A stretch of 64,000 nt of DNA, from contig JAIVEN010000022.1 in NCBI GenBank assembly GCA_026686845.1, forward strand, positions 21,240,001-21,304,000, in the 5' to 3' direction. Of this stretch, positions 31,395-42,117 are shown in pieces. The position numbers and the translations under genes are program-made. Below the pieces are notes generated by a model that worked only from the letters and a program-made list of their open reading frames with translations, ran no database searches and was not told the DNA's origin. The DNA comes from Adenanthera pavonina (Eukaryota; Streptophyta; Magnoliopsida; Fabales; Fabaceae). Within the stretch, counting starts at the first letter, position 1. Every line of letters starts with the position of its first letter.

Positions 31395-34300
31395 TTAATC
31401 GTTGATGTATCTAATATCCATTGACCTAACATGATGCTCATGCTTTATCTGTGCAAGCGGTTTAGTAAGAGGATCAGCAACATTTTCATCAGTTGGTATT
31501 TTGCATATCTTTATATCACCCCTATCAATGATTTCTCTGATGAGATGATATCGCCTGAGTATGTGTTTGGTTCTTTGATGTGACCTAGGCTCTTTAGCCT
31601 GTACTATTGCATCATTGTTGTCATAAAATAGATCTATTTGATTTGAGATGGTAGGCACCACTCGAAGCTCAGTGATGAACTTCTTAATCCAAATAGCTTC
31701 CTTAACTAACATCTGATGCTGCTAGGTACTCAGCTTCTGTTGTAGAATCAGCTATAGTGATTTGCTTGGAACTCTTCCAATTAACTGCTCCACCATTCAA
31801 ACAGAATAGGAATCTTGATTGCGATCTAGAATCATCTTTTTCAGATTGGAAACTTGCATCTATGTAACCAGTTACAACCAGCTCATCTTCAAATCCTCTA
31901 TACACCAAGAATACATCCTTAGTCCTTCTTAAGTGCTTCAGAATATTCTTGACAGTAGTCTAGTGATTTTCACCTAGATCTGACTAATATTTACTAGTCA
32001 TGCTCAAGGCATATGAGACATCCGGTTGAGTGCACAACATGGCATACATAATAGATCTAATTGCCGAAGCATGTGGAATCTTGCTCATGCGTTCTAGCTC
32101 ATCTCGTGAACAAGGACACTGAACTTTGCTGAGATTGATGCCATGAGACATGGGTATGTAACCCCTCTTTGAGTCTTGCATACTAAACCTATGCAATACT
32201 TTGTCTATATAAGTGCATTGACTTAGACCAATTAGCCTCTTGGATCTATCCCTATAGATCCTAATACCTAGAATATAGGTGGCTTCTCCTAAGTCCTTCA
32301 TTGAGAAACACTTTCCTAACCAAGTCTTGACATTCTACAAGGTAGGAATGTCATTCCCAATGAGTAGGATGTCATCAACATAAAGCACTAGAAATACAAT
32401 TGTGCTCCCACTAACCTTCTTGTAAACACAAGGTTCATCAACATTTTGGATAAATCCAAACTCTTTGACTACTTCATCAAAACGTTGATTCCAACTACGA
32501 GATGCTTGCTTCAATCCATAAATGGATCTCTGAAGCTAGCAAACCTTCATAGAATCTTTTGGAAGTACAAAACCCTAAGGTTGTGTCATGTATACATCCT
32601 CAAGCAGATTTCCATTAAGGAATGCTGTTTTGACGTCCATTTGCCAAGTCTTGTAATCATAGTATGCTGCAATGACAGGAAAGATCCTGATTGACTTAAT
32701 CATAGTGACTGGCGAAAAGGTTTCATCATAGTCTATACCATGAGTTTGCTTGAATCCTTTTGCAATCAATCGTGCTTTGAAGGTATGCACTTGGCCATCC
32801 ATGTTAGTTTTCTTCTTAAAAACCCATTCACACCTAATGGTTTTTATACCTTCAGGTGGGTCAATTAAGGTCCATACCTGATTGTCATACATGGATTACA
32901 TCTCAGACTTCATGGCATGCAGCCATTTTTCAGAGTCAGATCCCATTATGGCCTCTTGATAGGTGGTTGGCTCTTCTTGATCCAAGAGTAACATATCACA
33001 ACTATCAATTAAAAGAAATCCATATCTTTGAGGCTGATGTCGTGCTCTATCAGACCTTCTTGGGCCTTGTGTTACTTGAGTAGGCTCATTAACTTCTTGT
33101 GAGTCTTCTCGTTCTTCCATCTCTGGCTTAATGTGATTTTGTGGGTCTCGAACTTCTTCAAGATTTGTCTTACTCCCACTGGTTCTTTTAGAGACAAACT
33201 CTTTTTCTAGAAAGATACCATTTTGAGCAATAAACGTTTTATTCTCAATGAGATTATAGAAGTAGTATCCCTTAGTTTCCTTAGGATACCCAACAAAAAG
33301 GCATGTTATAGATTTATATGCTAACTTATCTAAAGCTTGTTGCTTAACATATGCCTCGCATCCCCAAATCTTTAGAAAAGACAAATTGGGCTTCTTTCCA
33401 GTCCATATCTCATATGGGGTCTTTTCAACCACCTTAGATGGAACACGGTTTAGTGTGAATGCAACTATTTCTAATGCATAGCCCCAAAAGGATGGTGGAA
33501 GATCTGTTTGACTCATCATAGATTGAATCATATCTAACAGGGTTCGATTCCTCCGTTCAGAAACACCATTCCACTATGGTGTTCCTAGTGGAGTTAATTG
33601 TGAAACAATTCCACAATTTCTAAGATGGTCAATAAATTCTTGGGTCAAATATTCACCACCCTGATCAGATTGAAGTACTTTAATAGATTTGCCAAGTTGA
33701 TTTTGTACCTCATTTTGGAAAGTTTAGAACATTTCAAAAGATCCAGATTTATGTCTCATTAGATAGATATATCCATATCTACTAAAGTCATCTATAAAAG
33801 TAATGAAGTACAGGTGACCACTTATGGCAGTTGTACTTAACGGACCACATACATCTGTTTGTATTAGGTTCAATAAGTCAGTGGCCCTTTCACTATGTCC
33901 AATAAAAGTTGCCTTTGTCATCTTTCCTAATAAACAAGATTTGCAAGTGTCAAATAAGTCAAAATCAAATGAATTGAGAAGTCCATCTTAATGGAGCTTT
34001 GAAATGCGTTTCTCATTTATGTGGCCTAGACGACAGTGCCATAGGTAGGTCAGATTCAAATCATTTGATTTGATCCTTTTGGCAGATACGTTATAGATAT
34101 GTTCCTTATTGGGAGCTTTAAGGTTCAAATAATAATGACCACCATGTAAATCTCCATCCATATAAAAGATGTCATTAAAATAAATAGAACTTTTTTTATT
34201 CCCAATAATTGAAGTAAAACCTTCTTCATCTAAATAAGAAAGTGAAACAATGTTATGACTCAAAGCTGGAACATAATAGCAATTGTTCAAAATTAACAAA

Positions 34301-35382
34301 AGCCCAATAGGCAAAATTAATTCATAAGTGCCTACGACTAAAGCAGCAACTCTTACTCTATTTCCGACTTGTAGGTCTATTTCACTCTTTTTCAGCTTCC
34401 TTCTCCTTTTGAGACCCTACACATTTGTACAAATGTGAGTTTCAATTGTAGTATCTAATACCCATGTTGGAGAAGTAGAAAGATTAATTTCTATAACATA
34501 AATACCCGAAGTAATAGCCTTATTATTCTTCTTTTGTTTTAGATCTTCCTTGTAGAGCTCACAGTGCCTCTTCCAATGACCAAGTTTATTGCAAAAGAAA
34601 CAGAGTCTTTCCTTGGGAGGCTTTGCCTTCTTGACTACAGGCTTAGGTCTGGGGTTGGGTTTAGGCTTGTCTTGCTCCTTGGACTTGTTGTCCGAGCCCT
34701 TTCCCTTTCCCTTATCCTTACCTTTCTTTTTCATTCCTTTTCCTTTCTAAACCATTAAAACATTGCTGGGTTTTTTCTTGATGTTTTGCTCAGCAGTTTT
34801 AAGCATCGCATGCAGTTCAGAAACTGATTTCTCCACGTTGTTCATATTGTAGTTCATGACAAACTAGTCATAACTCTCCGGGAGTGAGTTTAAGATCAAA
34901 TCTGTAGCTAACTGTTGGGTTATGGGAAATCCAAGCCTTTCAAGGTGATCAATGTAGCATTTCATCTTCAAAACATGAGAGCTAACTGATGCACCCTCAG
35001 TCATTTTGCAAGAATATAAGGCTTTCATGGTTTCAAACCTTTCTTGCCTTGCCTGTTGTTGGAGCATTTCCTTAAGATGCCCAATCATCTCATAAGCCTC
35101 CGTATGTTCCAGATCTCTCTGAAGTTCTGGGATCATGGTGGCTAACGTCAGGCATCCGACATCCATAGAGGCATTAAGATGCTTATTATAGGCATCCTTT
35201 TGGGTTCTTGGAGCACTGGCTACAGACTCCTTAGGAATGGGTTCATCTAAGACATATGACTTTCTTTCCTGCTTGAGAACAATTCTCAAGTTCCTAAATC
35301 AGTCAAGAAATTTGGTCCCATTAAGTTTGTCCTTCTCAAGGACAGATCGCAATGATAGTGTAGCAGAATTACTCATCAACAT
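31395..35382 (-). pseudogene. Gag-Pol of minus-strand copia element, multiply broken
   Basis: Gag starts with ATG at 35,382 or 35,376 and meets a TGA within 30 codons (35,297-35,299), in place of the Trp of the family. The next open pieces carry the Gag helix region (KQERKSYVLDEPIP, LERLGFPITQQLATDLIL) and a CCHC knuckle CFFCNKLGHWKRHC (near 34,590). A protease motif is altered to WVLDTTIETHIC (34,430). Integrase pieces follow (LIQTDVCGPLS; then WNGVSERRNR preceded by a TAG at 33,574-33,576). RT pieces include WQMDVKTAFLNGN and a YVDD box near 32,370-32,381, and RNase H pieces include STTEAEYLAAS and DNNDAI. At least eight disruptions separate them, so no product is expected. Confidence 0.9.
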
Positions 35383-37018
35383 TTTCTACAACAAAATATG
35401 CAAAATTAAATTAATAATTTCCTACTAAAAATTAACGCTTAATTTAGTTTAGTAAGCTAAGACCCATATTTCACCTAATTGTAAGTCCACTTTGGTAAGA
35501 CGCTTAAAATTAAGTTATTTAGGTAGGTAACTTATTTACCAATTACATCACATGTAACTCTTAGATCTTTATGAGATCCTGTCATCATATGACCCGGAAT
35601 GTTTAATCCTATCTAATGCCTTGAGAACCAAAACTGTTTTGATAGTCTCAATTAGGTCATACCATCATGAACCTTTATGAGTATCACCATTACCCAAACT
35701 GCCTCACTAAGATAACCTAAGTGTATCCAACTTTGGTGGATCCTACATTTAGGTGATCAAAGCCTTGACATGTGTTCATTAATGGGTGGCATTTAAACTT
35801 AAAATTTAATTCGAGGGATTTTATTATATTGTTGTTATTCATACATCTATTCATCACATGAACATATATATAGTGGTGTCATCCCATACATGCATATGAT
35901 CTCATCATGAATCATAAAATAAACGTGTTATAATATGGCCCATCTAACCTATATCCTCCGAAGCCAATGAAAGGATTGTTCTAATATAGCACTTATAAAA
36001 GAAACCTCGATTGACCATTCAAGGGGAGTGAAGTGAGAAGAAAATGTACATCTAGAATATAGAGAGAGGTACAACACGCAGGCCATATTTAAAACCACAA
36101 ATTCATCTTAGGGCTATATCATGCACCATACCCATCCAATTCAAACAAACAAATCACAACATGTAACAAACATCTCATCTAATGAAAAGCTGTAAACTTT
36201 GCAATTTTAACATTAAATCAGATTATGTTGCGCTATGACTAGATAGCCATGGCAGTCCCGCTAGCTAGTTAGCAGGCGGGGTCAAGGGACAGCGCCCCTT
36301 GCAGGGTTGGGGGGCAGAGCCCTATGAAATTTTTTTAAATTTCCACTATTTTGAATGAGTGGTTGCCTTAAGAAAAATCCCAAGGATTCATCAATCTCAT
36401 TGAAAATCCATCCACCAAAATTGTTTCACATATGCTGTTTTTCATCACGTCATGCACGAAAACATATATTTCACAAATATATGAACGCCACACATACGAA
36501 GACAAATTCACATATAAAAATCGAATCGGCCATATGAAAAATAGAAATGAATCCATACTAATACGAAACATATTTTCAAACTCGAATTACATAGGATTAT
36601 CTAATCGTGTCATACAAAACAGAAACTGAATACATGCGTATACGAAACAGATTCCTAAACCGATTGAGCACCTTTTATTCGCAACAACAAATTCTCATAT
36701 ACATTTGCAGAAACATATTCGCATGACATACGAAAATCACATGAATCTCATCACGTCATATATGAACAAAAAATGAAATCGTTTGAATAGATTCACAATT
36801 GTTTCAAAAACCATATTTCACATAGATATATAACGTTATATTAGAAACTGATTTGAGGAATGGATTTTTTAAAAACATATATCACATATATGAAAGGTAG
36901 ATTTACATTCAAAATTGAAAACTGATTTGAAAAACTGAATTGGACAAATTGAGTTCGCAACATATGAAATACATGCAATAATATACTAAAGAACTAAATT
37001 TAAACAATCATTGACATG
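35383..37018 (-). other. Untranslated leader of the minus-strand copia element
   Basis: A 1.6-kb stretch between PBS and gag. It is noncoding, AT-rich and full of CATATG- and ATACGAAA-like words at 36,420-36,960. A GC-rich island lies at 36,240-36,330 (GGGTCAAGGGACAGCGCCCC, then GGGGGGCAGAGCCC), which can pair imperfectly with itself. Confidence 0.6.
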
Positions 37019-37030
37019 GCTCTAGTACCA
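37019..37030 (-). promoter_or_regulatory. Primer-binding site of the minus-strand copia element
   Basis: On the minus strand it reads TGGTACTAGAGC, a variant of the Met-tRNA complement TGGTATCAGAGC. It is one base from the LTR end. Confidence 0.8.
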
Positions 37031-37031
37031 T

Positions 37032-39540
37032 TGTTAGGAATTTCACTATACATGCAATGAAAAAACTATAAGAAATTCCCTCTCATGGATTTGTCAATGT
37101 AGTTTAGATTGAGATGTAGAAAAAGAATTTACCTCCGGTGTGTCCATTTGTGTTCTTTTTTGTTTCGTTGGACCCCAAGAACTAACGTGATTAGTCAGCT
37201 CTCTCTACTGGTATCCACAAGAATGGTGAGTCCAACTTGAACAGCGTGCTAGCACCTTTGGTTGTCATGTCCATACAATTCCGTACAACTTCACTGTTCA
37301 TCAGTACAATTTTTCTTTCTGAGTGTATGGCCGCTCTCTTTTTAGGGTAATTCAAATTCTATCTATTCTATATCCTAGTCTATATCAATATATAGATAGG
37401 ATTCAGTATTTATTTAATTTAAATTAATAATTTAAACTAAATCAAATATTAATTAAATAGATTAGTTTAAATTTAATCTATTAGATAAATCTATCTAATA
37501 GATTAAATTTAAACTAACTATCAATATATATCCAGAATCAAATCTAGATTTAATTTATCATATAAATCAAATTTAGATTATGACATTAGTTTAAATTTAA
37601 ATCTATCATGTAGAATTAAATTTAAAACTAATTAATTTGAATTAATTTGAACAATATATATGTATATATATTTTGAAATATATATCAAATATATAATATA
37701 TCAAACATATATATATTTCAAATTTATATATATATATAATTCTTTCACCCTAAATTGAACATTAAATTCATTGAATCTAGACACATTTTAGATTCAATGA
37801 ATTTGGACATTCTAGCTTGAGTTGACACGTTCTTGTGTGTGACCCTGTAGGCCCATATGATGTTGGTAGTGGGCTAATAATACTATTGGACCCACAAGTT
37901 GTTGAATCAAGAAGTTTTGATGATTCCAAACCAACATTGAAAAGCTTGGATTGAAGATATCAAAGGAGCTCAAAGTGTCTCAAGTGAAGAAAGTCTGAGT
38001 AATCATTGCTAGGATTGTTGTAGGATCTTTTGTCATGGGTAAAAGACTTTGATTTGGTGGAAAAACGTTTTAAAACCTTGATTTTTTGTTAGATTATGAA
38101 ATATTTGAAAAATACCCACCAACAGACGAAGTTTGAAGATATTGCATTAAACTGTCATGTTGGAAATTCGAACTTTGGCTTGAAAATTCGAATTTTGAGT
38201 TAAAACTGAATAAGTCTGAAGAGATGTTTCTCTGACAGACGAATTTTAATTTTCCAAAATTTGAATTTTCATGTGTCTGAAAGAAGCTGTTAAGCAACAG
38301 ACGAACTTTGAGTTTTGAACATTCGAATTTCAGATAAAATACAACTTATGAAAACTGGAGAAATTCATTTGAAACAATGTTAAAGTTCATCTGAAATCAA
38401 GATTATTCTGAGTTTCAAAATTGCTCACTGACAAACGAACTTTGAACATGGACATTCGAATTTCAGAAGCTAAGGTTGTAAGTCTATTGCAATGACATGT
38501 TGACATACGAACGACAGTGTTTGTAAATTCGAATGTCCAAGTAAGTCTGAAAAGAGGTCTCTCTGACAGACGAATTTCACTCTTTGAAAATTCGAATTTC
38601 AATGTAAATGAACTACTGTGCTCTTCTCCCTATCATTACTTTTTCAGTTTGCTCTGCTTATACACTGCTTTCATTATACCTTGCTTTCTTCACCTATTTC
38701 ACTTTGTGCAGAAAATTTTTAATCTTCCCAATTCAACCCCTTCTTGGAAAGTTAGCCGAACTAACACAAGTCGCAAGTAGCCTTTCGCAAGACATTGTGA
38801 CTATCCAAATCATATGAGATCGGTGATCCAATACAACCTATCATATAACCCGATCACATCCCTTTTGTCTCATGATATATAGGTCAAGTATGAGGCATGG
38901 AAACATCATTCTCATTTTACTTGACCATCACTTTCTCGATCTTCGAGTAGACTGATAGAACAAATAGAAACTCTTTCATTCGAGCAAGGCCATGCATTTT
39001 CTCAATCTCACTCATCAATGGACCTAGATATATCTCTCCATTAATTTGAGAAACAAATTCCATCTTGATCATTCATCTTCCTCCACATGAGTTCCACTAT
39101 GCTCGATCATAGCCTTTATGATCTCTCGATTAAATGTGACTTTTGACTATGCTAAAGTATAGTGTTCTCAATGTAGGAAGCCATGATAATCTCAAGTCTG
39201 AGGGCTTAGTGACATGATTATATATGAGATATACTTATGACTTGATCCATGCAGCTATCTCATGATGGGTCAATCTAGCATCTATTCTCTAATAGGAGTT
39301 TATGATTTTGATTTGTATCTTCATACATAATTATCAATCAAAATCATACTAGCCTTAATTCATCATTGTTCCCACAAAGATGATTGACTATGGATATTTA
39401 GGATAAAATAATTTATCCAATAATATTATTATAAAGAAAACATGCAAATAATATAATAATGTAAGAAAAAAACACCTTCTTTTTATAAGGAAACATAATG
39501 TTCATAATACAATGATTGGCCTAGGGCACAATCTCCAACA
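37032..39540 (-). repeat. 5' LTR of minus-strand copia element, interrupted
   Basis: The total length is 2,509 bp. It contains an 867-bp Sirevirus solo LTR plus one 5-bp TSD copy, leaving 1,637 bp that align with the 3' LTR throughout. Confidence 0.92.
37900..38766 (+). mobile_element. Internally deleted Sirevirus subfamily B solo LTR
   Basis: It starts TGTTGAATCAAGAAG and ends CTAACA, flanked by TSD CAAGT (37,895-37,899 and 38,767-38,771). It matches the subfamily B LTR (for example GAAAAGCTTGGATTG and CATTGCTAGGATTG). It is only 867 bp long: at about 38,618 the palindromic U3 jumps straight to the last 140 bp of U5, removing the TATA box and U5 block. It is therefore promoterless. Confidence 0.92.
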
Positions 39541-39545
39541 ATATT

Positions 39546-40090
39546 TTATTTTAGGGACCATGATGAACATGTTTGATTCCCAATGATTTATGATCAAGTT
39601 TTGACCCTTTGTACAACATTGTAAAGTTAAGATAGCATTTATGTTAATGGTACTTACATGTATTTGATTAACAAAGCTTTGGATACTTACCATATCATGA
39701 AAGGTAAGCGTCGAAATATGATGCAGGATGTCATGTGGGAGTACCCAAAGGTAAACTTTGAACATGAGCTCTTTATGGAATAATATTTTCCCCATTTTTT
39801 ATTTTGGTTATTCTTTGTTCATTTGTAGTGTCGTAAACAACCAGGGAGCACAGAGTGTGGTTACTATGTTATGAAACATATGCTTGATATTATCACCTTA
39901 GGCGTTGTTGGTTCATACAAAGGGGCAATTATATTTTTCACTATTTCATTTGGTTCCTTTGCGAGTTATTCATGTTTTGATGGGCTTTAAATTTGCAGAG
40001 ATTTGACAATATTAAATTTTTGCTGGAGAGGAAATTAAAAATGTTAAGATCCAGTGGGTAAAATATTTTCTAGAGGCCATTCCGCATTGA
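39546..40090 (+). pseudogene. Ulp1-like (C48) protease, Asp- and Cys-box exons (3' half of split gene)
   Basis: The exon ending at 39,750 reads NKALDTYHIMKGKRRNMMQD and is followed by a GT donor. After an AG acceptor (39,837-39,838) the next exon reads CRKQPGSTECGYYVMKHMLD (39,839 onwards), the catalytic cysteine box of Ulp1-type proteases. A last segment (about 40,020-40,090) gives EIKNVKIQWVKYFLEAIPH and a stop. It continues the protease gene whose His box lies at 14,842-14,945. The host sequence between them is cut by the two retrotransposon insertions at 15,481 and 29,740. Confidence 0.75.
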
Positions 40091-41274
40091 AGGTTAGGTT
40101 ATATGCATTTGAAGATTGAAACTAGTAGTCATTCTTACTATAATTTTTTTGTCTTTAAATTGTCTTTGTACTTATTGTTGGACAAAACTTGGAGAAAATC
40201 AGTGGATAATTAGTATCTTGGATTGGCAAGTTTTATTGTTTTAGTTGGCAACATGTATATTGATAGGTGTTGAAATGATTAAGTCTGCAAATGTCCCTTT
40301 GATTTTCTATTTTCAATGAATGATGGTGTAAGAAAGGGCCTAGTTTCTTGAGCAAAATTCAATGTAAATTAGGGACTTTAAATGTTGGATTATTTCTTAT
40401 TCACTGTAGAGGGTCAATGAGTTTATCTTGTGTTTTCTTTACAATGCATAATATTTGCATATTTTAATTGGCTTCTAGGAGTTTAAGTTCACCATATTTT
40501 TGCTTAAATTTTAATGTAGTTGATGCCATCTATATATGCATCTGTTTTGAGATTGCATAAGTGTGGAGCAATTATGAGGCTTGCCTTTTTTATGGCATGC
40601 ATATATGTTTTGTATTTCTCACAATTATTTTACTAAACATCTACAGACATGTGTAGATCGAGTTCAATCATGGACGCTGTTTTGATTCACTTGACTTGTA
40701 CAAGGTTTGTAATATATGGCCATATTTCTTTATGTTCAAAAGCTTTTTATTCTTCTTCTTTGTGGTGGTGTTTTTTTTATAAGATTAAATATGCATGCAG
40801 TTATATGTTTTTACACTATTTACAACCAAATTGTATCTAAATGTTCTTATATTCTATGGTCATGCACCATGTTTAACTATTTCTTATCTTCAAGATAAAT
40901 ATTATTTATATCACATATTGATTATTCTTTACCTATGACATTTTTTTGCAGGGGTTTATACTAGGGGAAGGTGCACATATACAAGATCAAACAAAAACTT
41001 TTTTATTTAAGTAGGTAGAACTATGATCTTTAGAGTCCATGTTTGTATAGTTGGGTTAGGGAAAAACATGATTGCTTTTTAGATTTGATGTTGGGTTATG
41101 GAAAAACTTTATGATTGTTTTTTGAAGTTAGAATGCACACACACACACACACATATATATTTTTTGAGTCCTAATTAGTTTCTAACTTTAAAGTAGCTGA
41201 TGCATATAGAAAGTATTTTGGATAAATGTAGTTACAGGAAGGATGGATGTCAAAATTGAGTACATTTATAAAAA
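40091..41274 (+). other. CACTA 3' noncoding region
   Basis: There is no conserved coding sequence. It contains a short (CA)n/(TA)n tract at 41,137-41,160. It lies between the protease stop and the terminal repeat region. Confidence 0.4.
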
Positions 41275-41548
41275 AAAAAATTTATTCTAGAACGGTTAGG
41301 TTAAGCACCGTTCTAGAAATTGGAACTCTAGAACAGTGTCAAACAACAAACTGTACTAGAAAATGTCATTCAATTGCATTTTCCAAAACAGTTGCTTTTG
41401 TGAATCATTCTAGAAATATCTTTCTAGAACGGTTGGCCAACCGTTCTAAAAAGTGACTTTCTATTACCCCCATTTCTACAACTATGGGATAACCGTTTTA
41501 GAAAGTCTATATTAACCGTTCTAGAAAGCCTTTTTTCCACTAGTAAAT
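41275..41548. mobile_element. Terminal region of a second CACTA-type family or subterminal block
   Basis: The word TTCTAGAACGGTT or its complement occurs at least six times, in both orientations. The pair at 41,285-41,318 (TCTAGAACGGT ... ACCGTTCTAGA) can form an 11-bp stem. The block ends with CCTTTTTTCCACTAGTAAA, whose complement ACTAGTGGAAAAAAGG resembles a CACTA terminus with its first base mutated. It is either a small nonautonomous insert or an older subterminal array of the host element. Confidence 0.45.
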
Positions 41549-42087
41549 ATGTTAGATGTTGTATATAACATTTTGGTTGTAAAATACAAGTTTGGGTATG
41601 GATAGTTACAAGGCATCAATATAAAAAAGAAAATTTTAATTTGTGGTTGTTTTTAAAAAAAATAGACGTGAAAGGTCTCCATTTCTACAGCTATTTTTCA
41701 AAAAACAGTCCTAGAAAGTTGCACTTTCTATGGCTGTTTATACAAAAAATAGCAGTAGAAAACTTTGCTTTGTTGTTTTGTACATTTTGACAATAAATAC
41801 ATGTTTGGCTATGGATAGTTACAAGGCATTAATATGAGAAAGAAAATTCTAATTTATAGCTGTTTTTTAGAAAATAGACATGGAAGGCTTCTCCACAGCT
41901 ATCTAGGGTGACCTTTTTATGGCTGTTAACAAAAAAACACCCATAAAAGAGCAGCCCATTTATGGCTATTAAAAAACAGATGTAAAATACTTTACTTTTT
42001 ATGTTTGTAGCTTTTATGTCACTTCGAGAACAGCCATAAAAAGTCCAAAACAACAAATGTAAATTAATGGTGTTTTTTGTAGTAGTG
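41549..42087 (+). mobile_element. CACTA right terminus with subterminal repeats
   Basis: It ends in TTTTTTGTAGTAGTG at 42,087, whose complement CACTACTACAAAAAA is a typical CACTA terminal inverted repeat. Upstream are many TTTATGGCTGTT / AACAGCCATAAA words in both orientations, as at the left arm. Two diverged copies of an approximately 90-bp piece (containing ATGGATAGTTACAAGGCAT) lie about 200 bp apart (41,597 and 41,811). Confidence 0.7.
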
Positions 42088-42117
42088 AAAAGACTAATTT
42101 GGTGCACTTGCACAGCT

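Larger units (their letters stand above)
29740..39540 (-). mobile_element. Full-length but degraded Ty1/copia element on minus strand
   Basis: It is bounded by TGTTGGG (29,740) and CTCCAACA (39,540), with a perfect TSD ATATT (29,735-29,739 and 39,541-39,545). The LTRs are 1,636 bp (29,740-31,375) and 1,637 bp once the nested solo LTR and its TSD are removed (37,032-39,540). The PBS is at 37,019-37,030 and a polypurine tract (CAAGTGGGAGT on the minus strand) lies next to 31,375. The Gag-Pol frame is broken by many stops and shifts. The LTRs differ visibly by several percent, so it is clearly older than Sirevirus A1. The lineage is Angela/Tork-like, judging from the Gag and LTR type, but that assignment is tentative. 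Confidence 0.93.
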
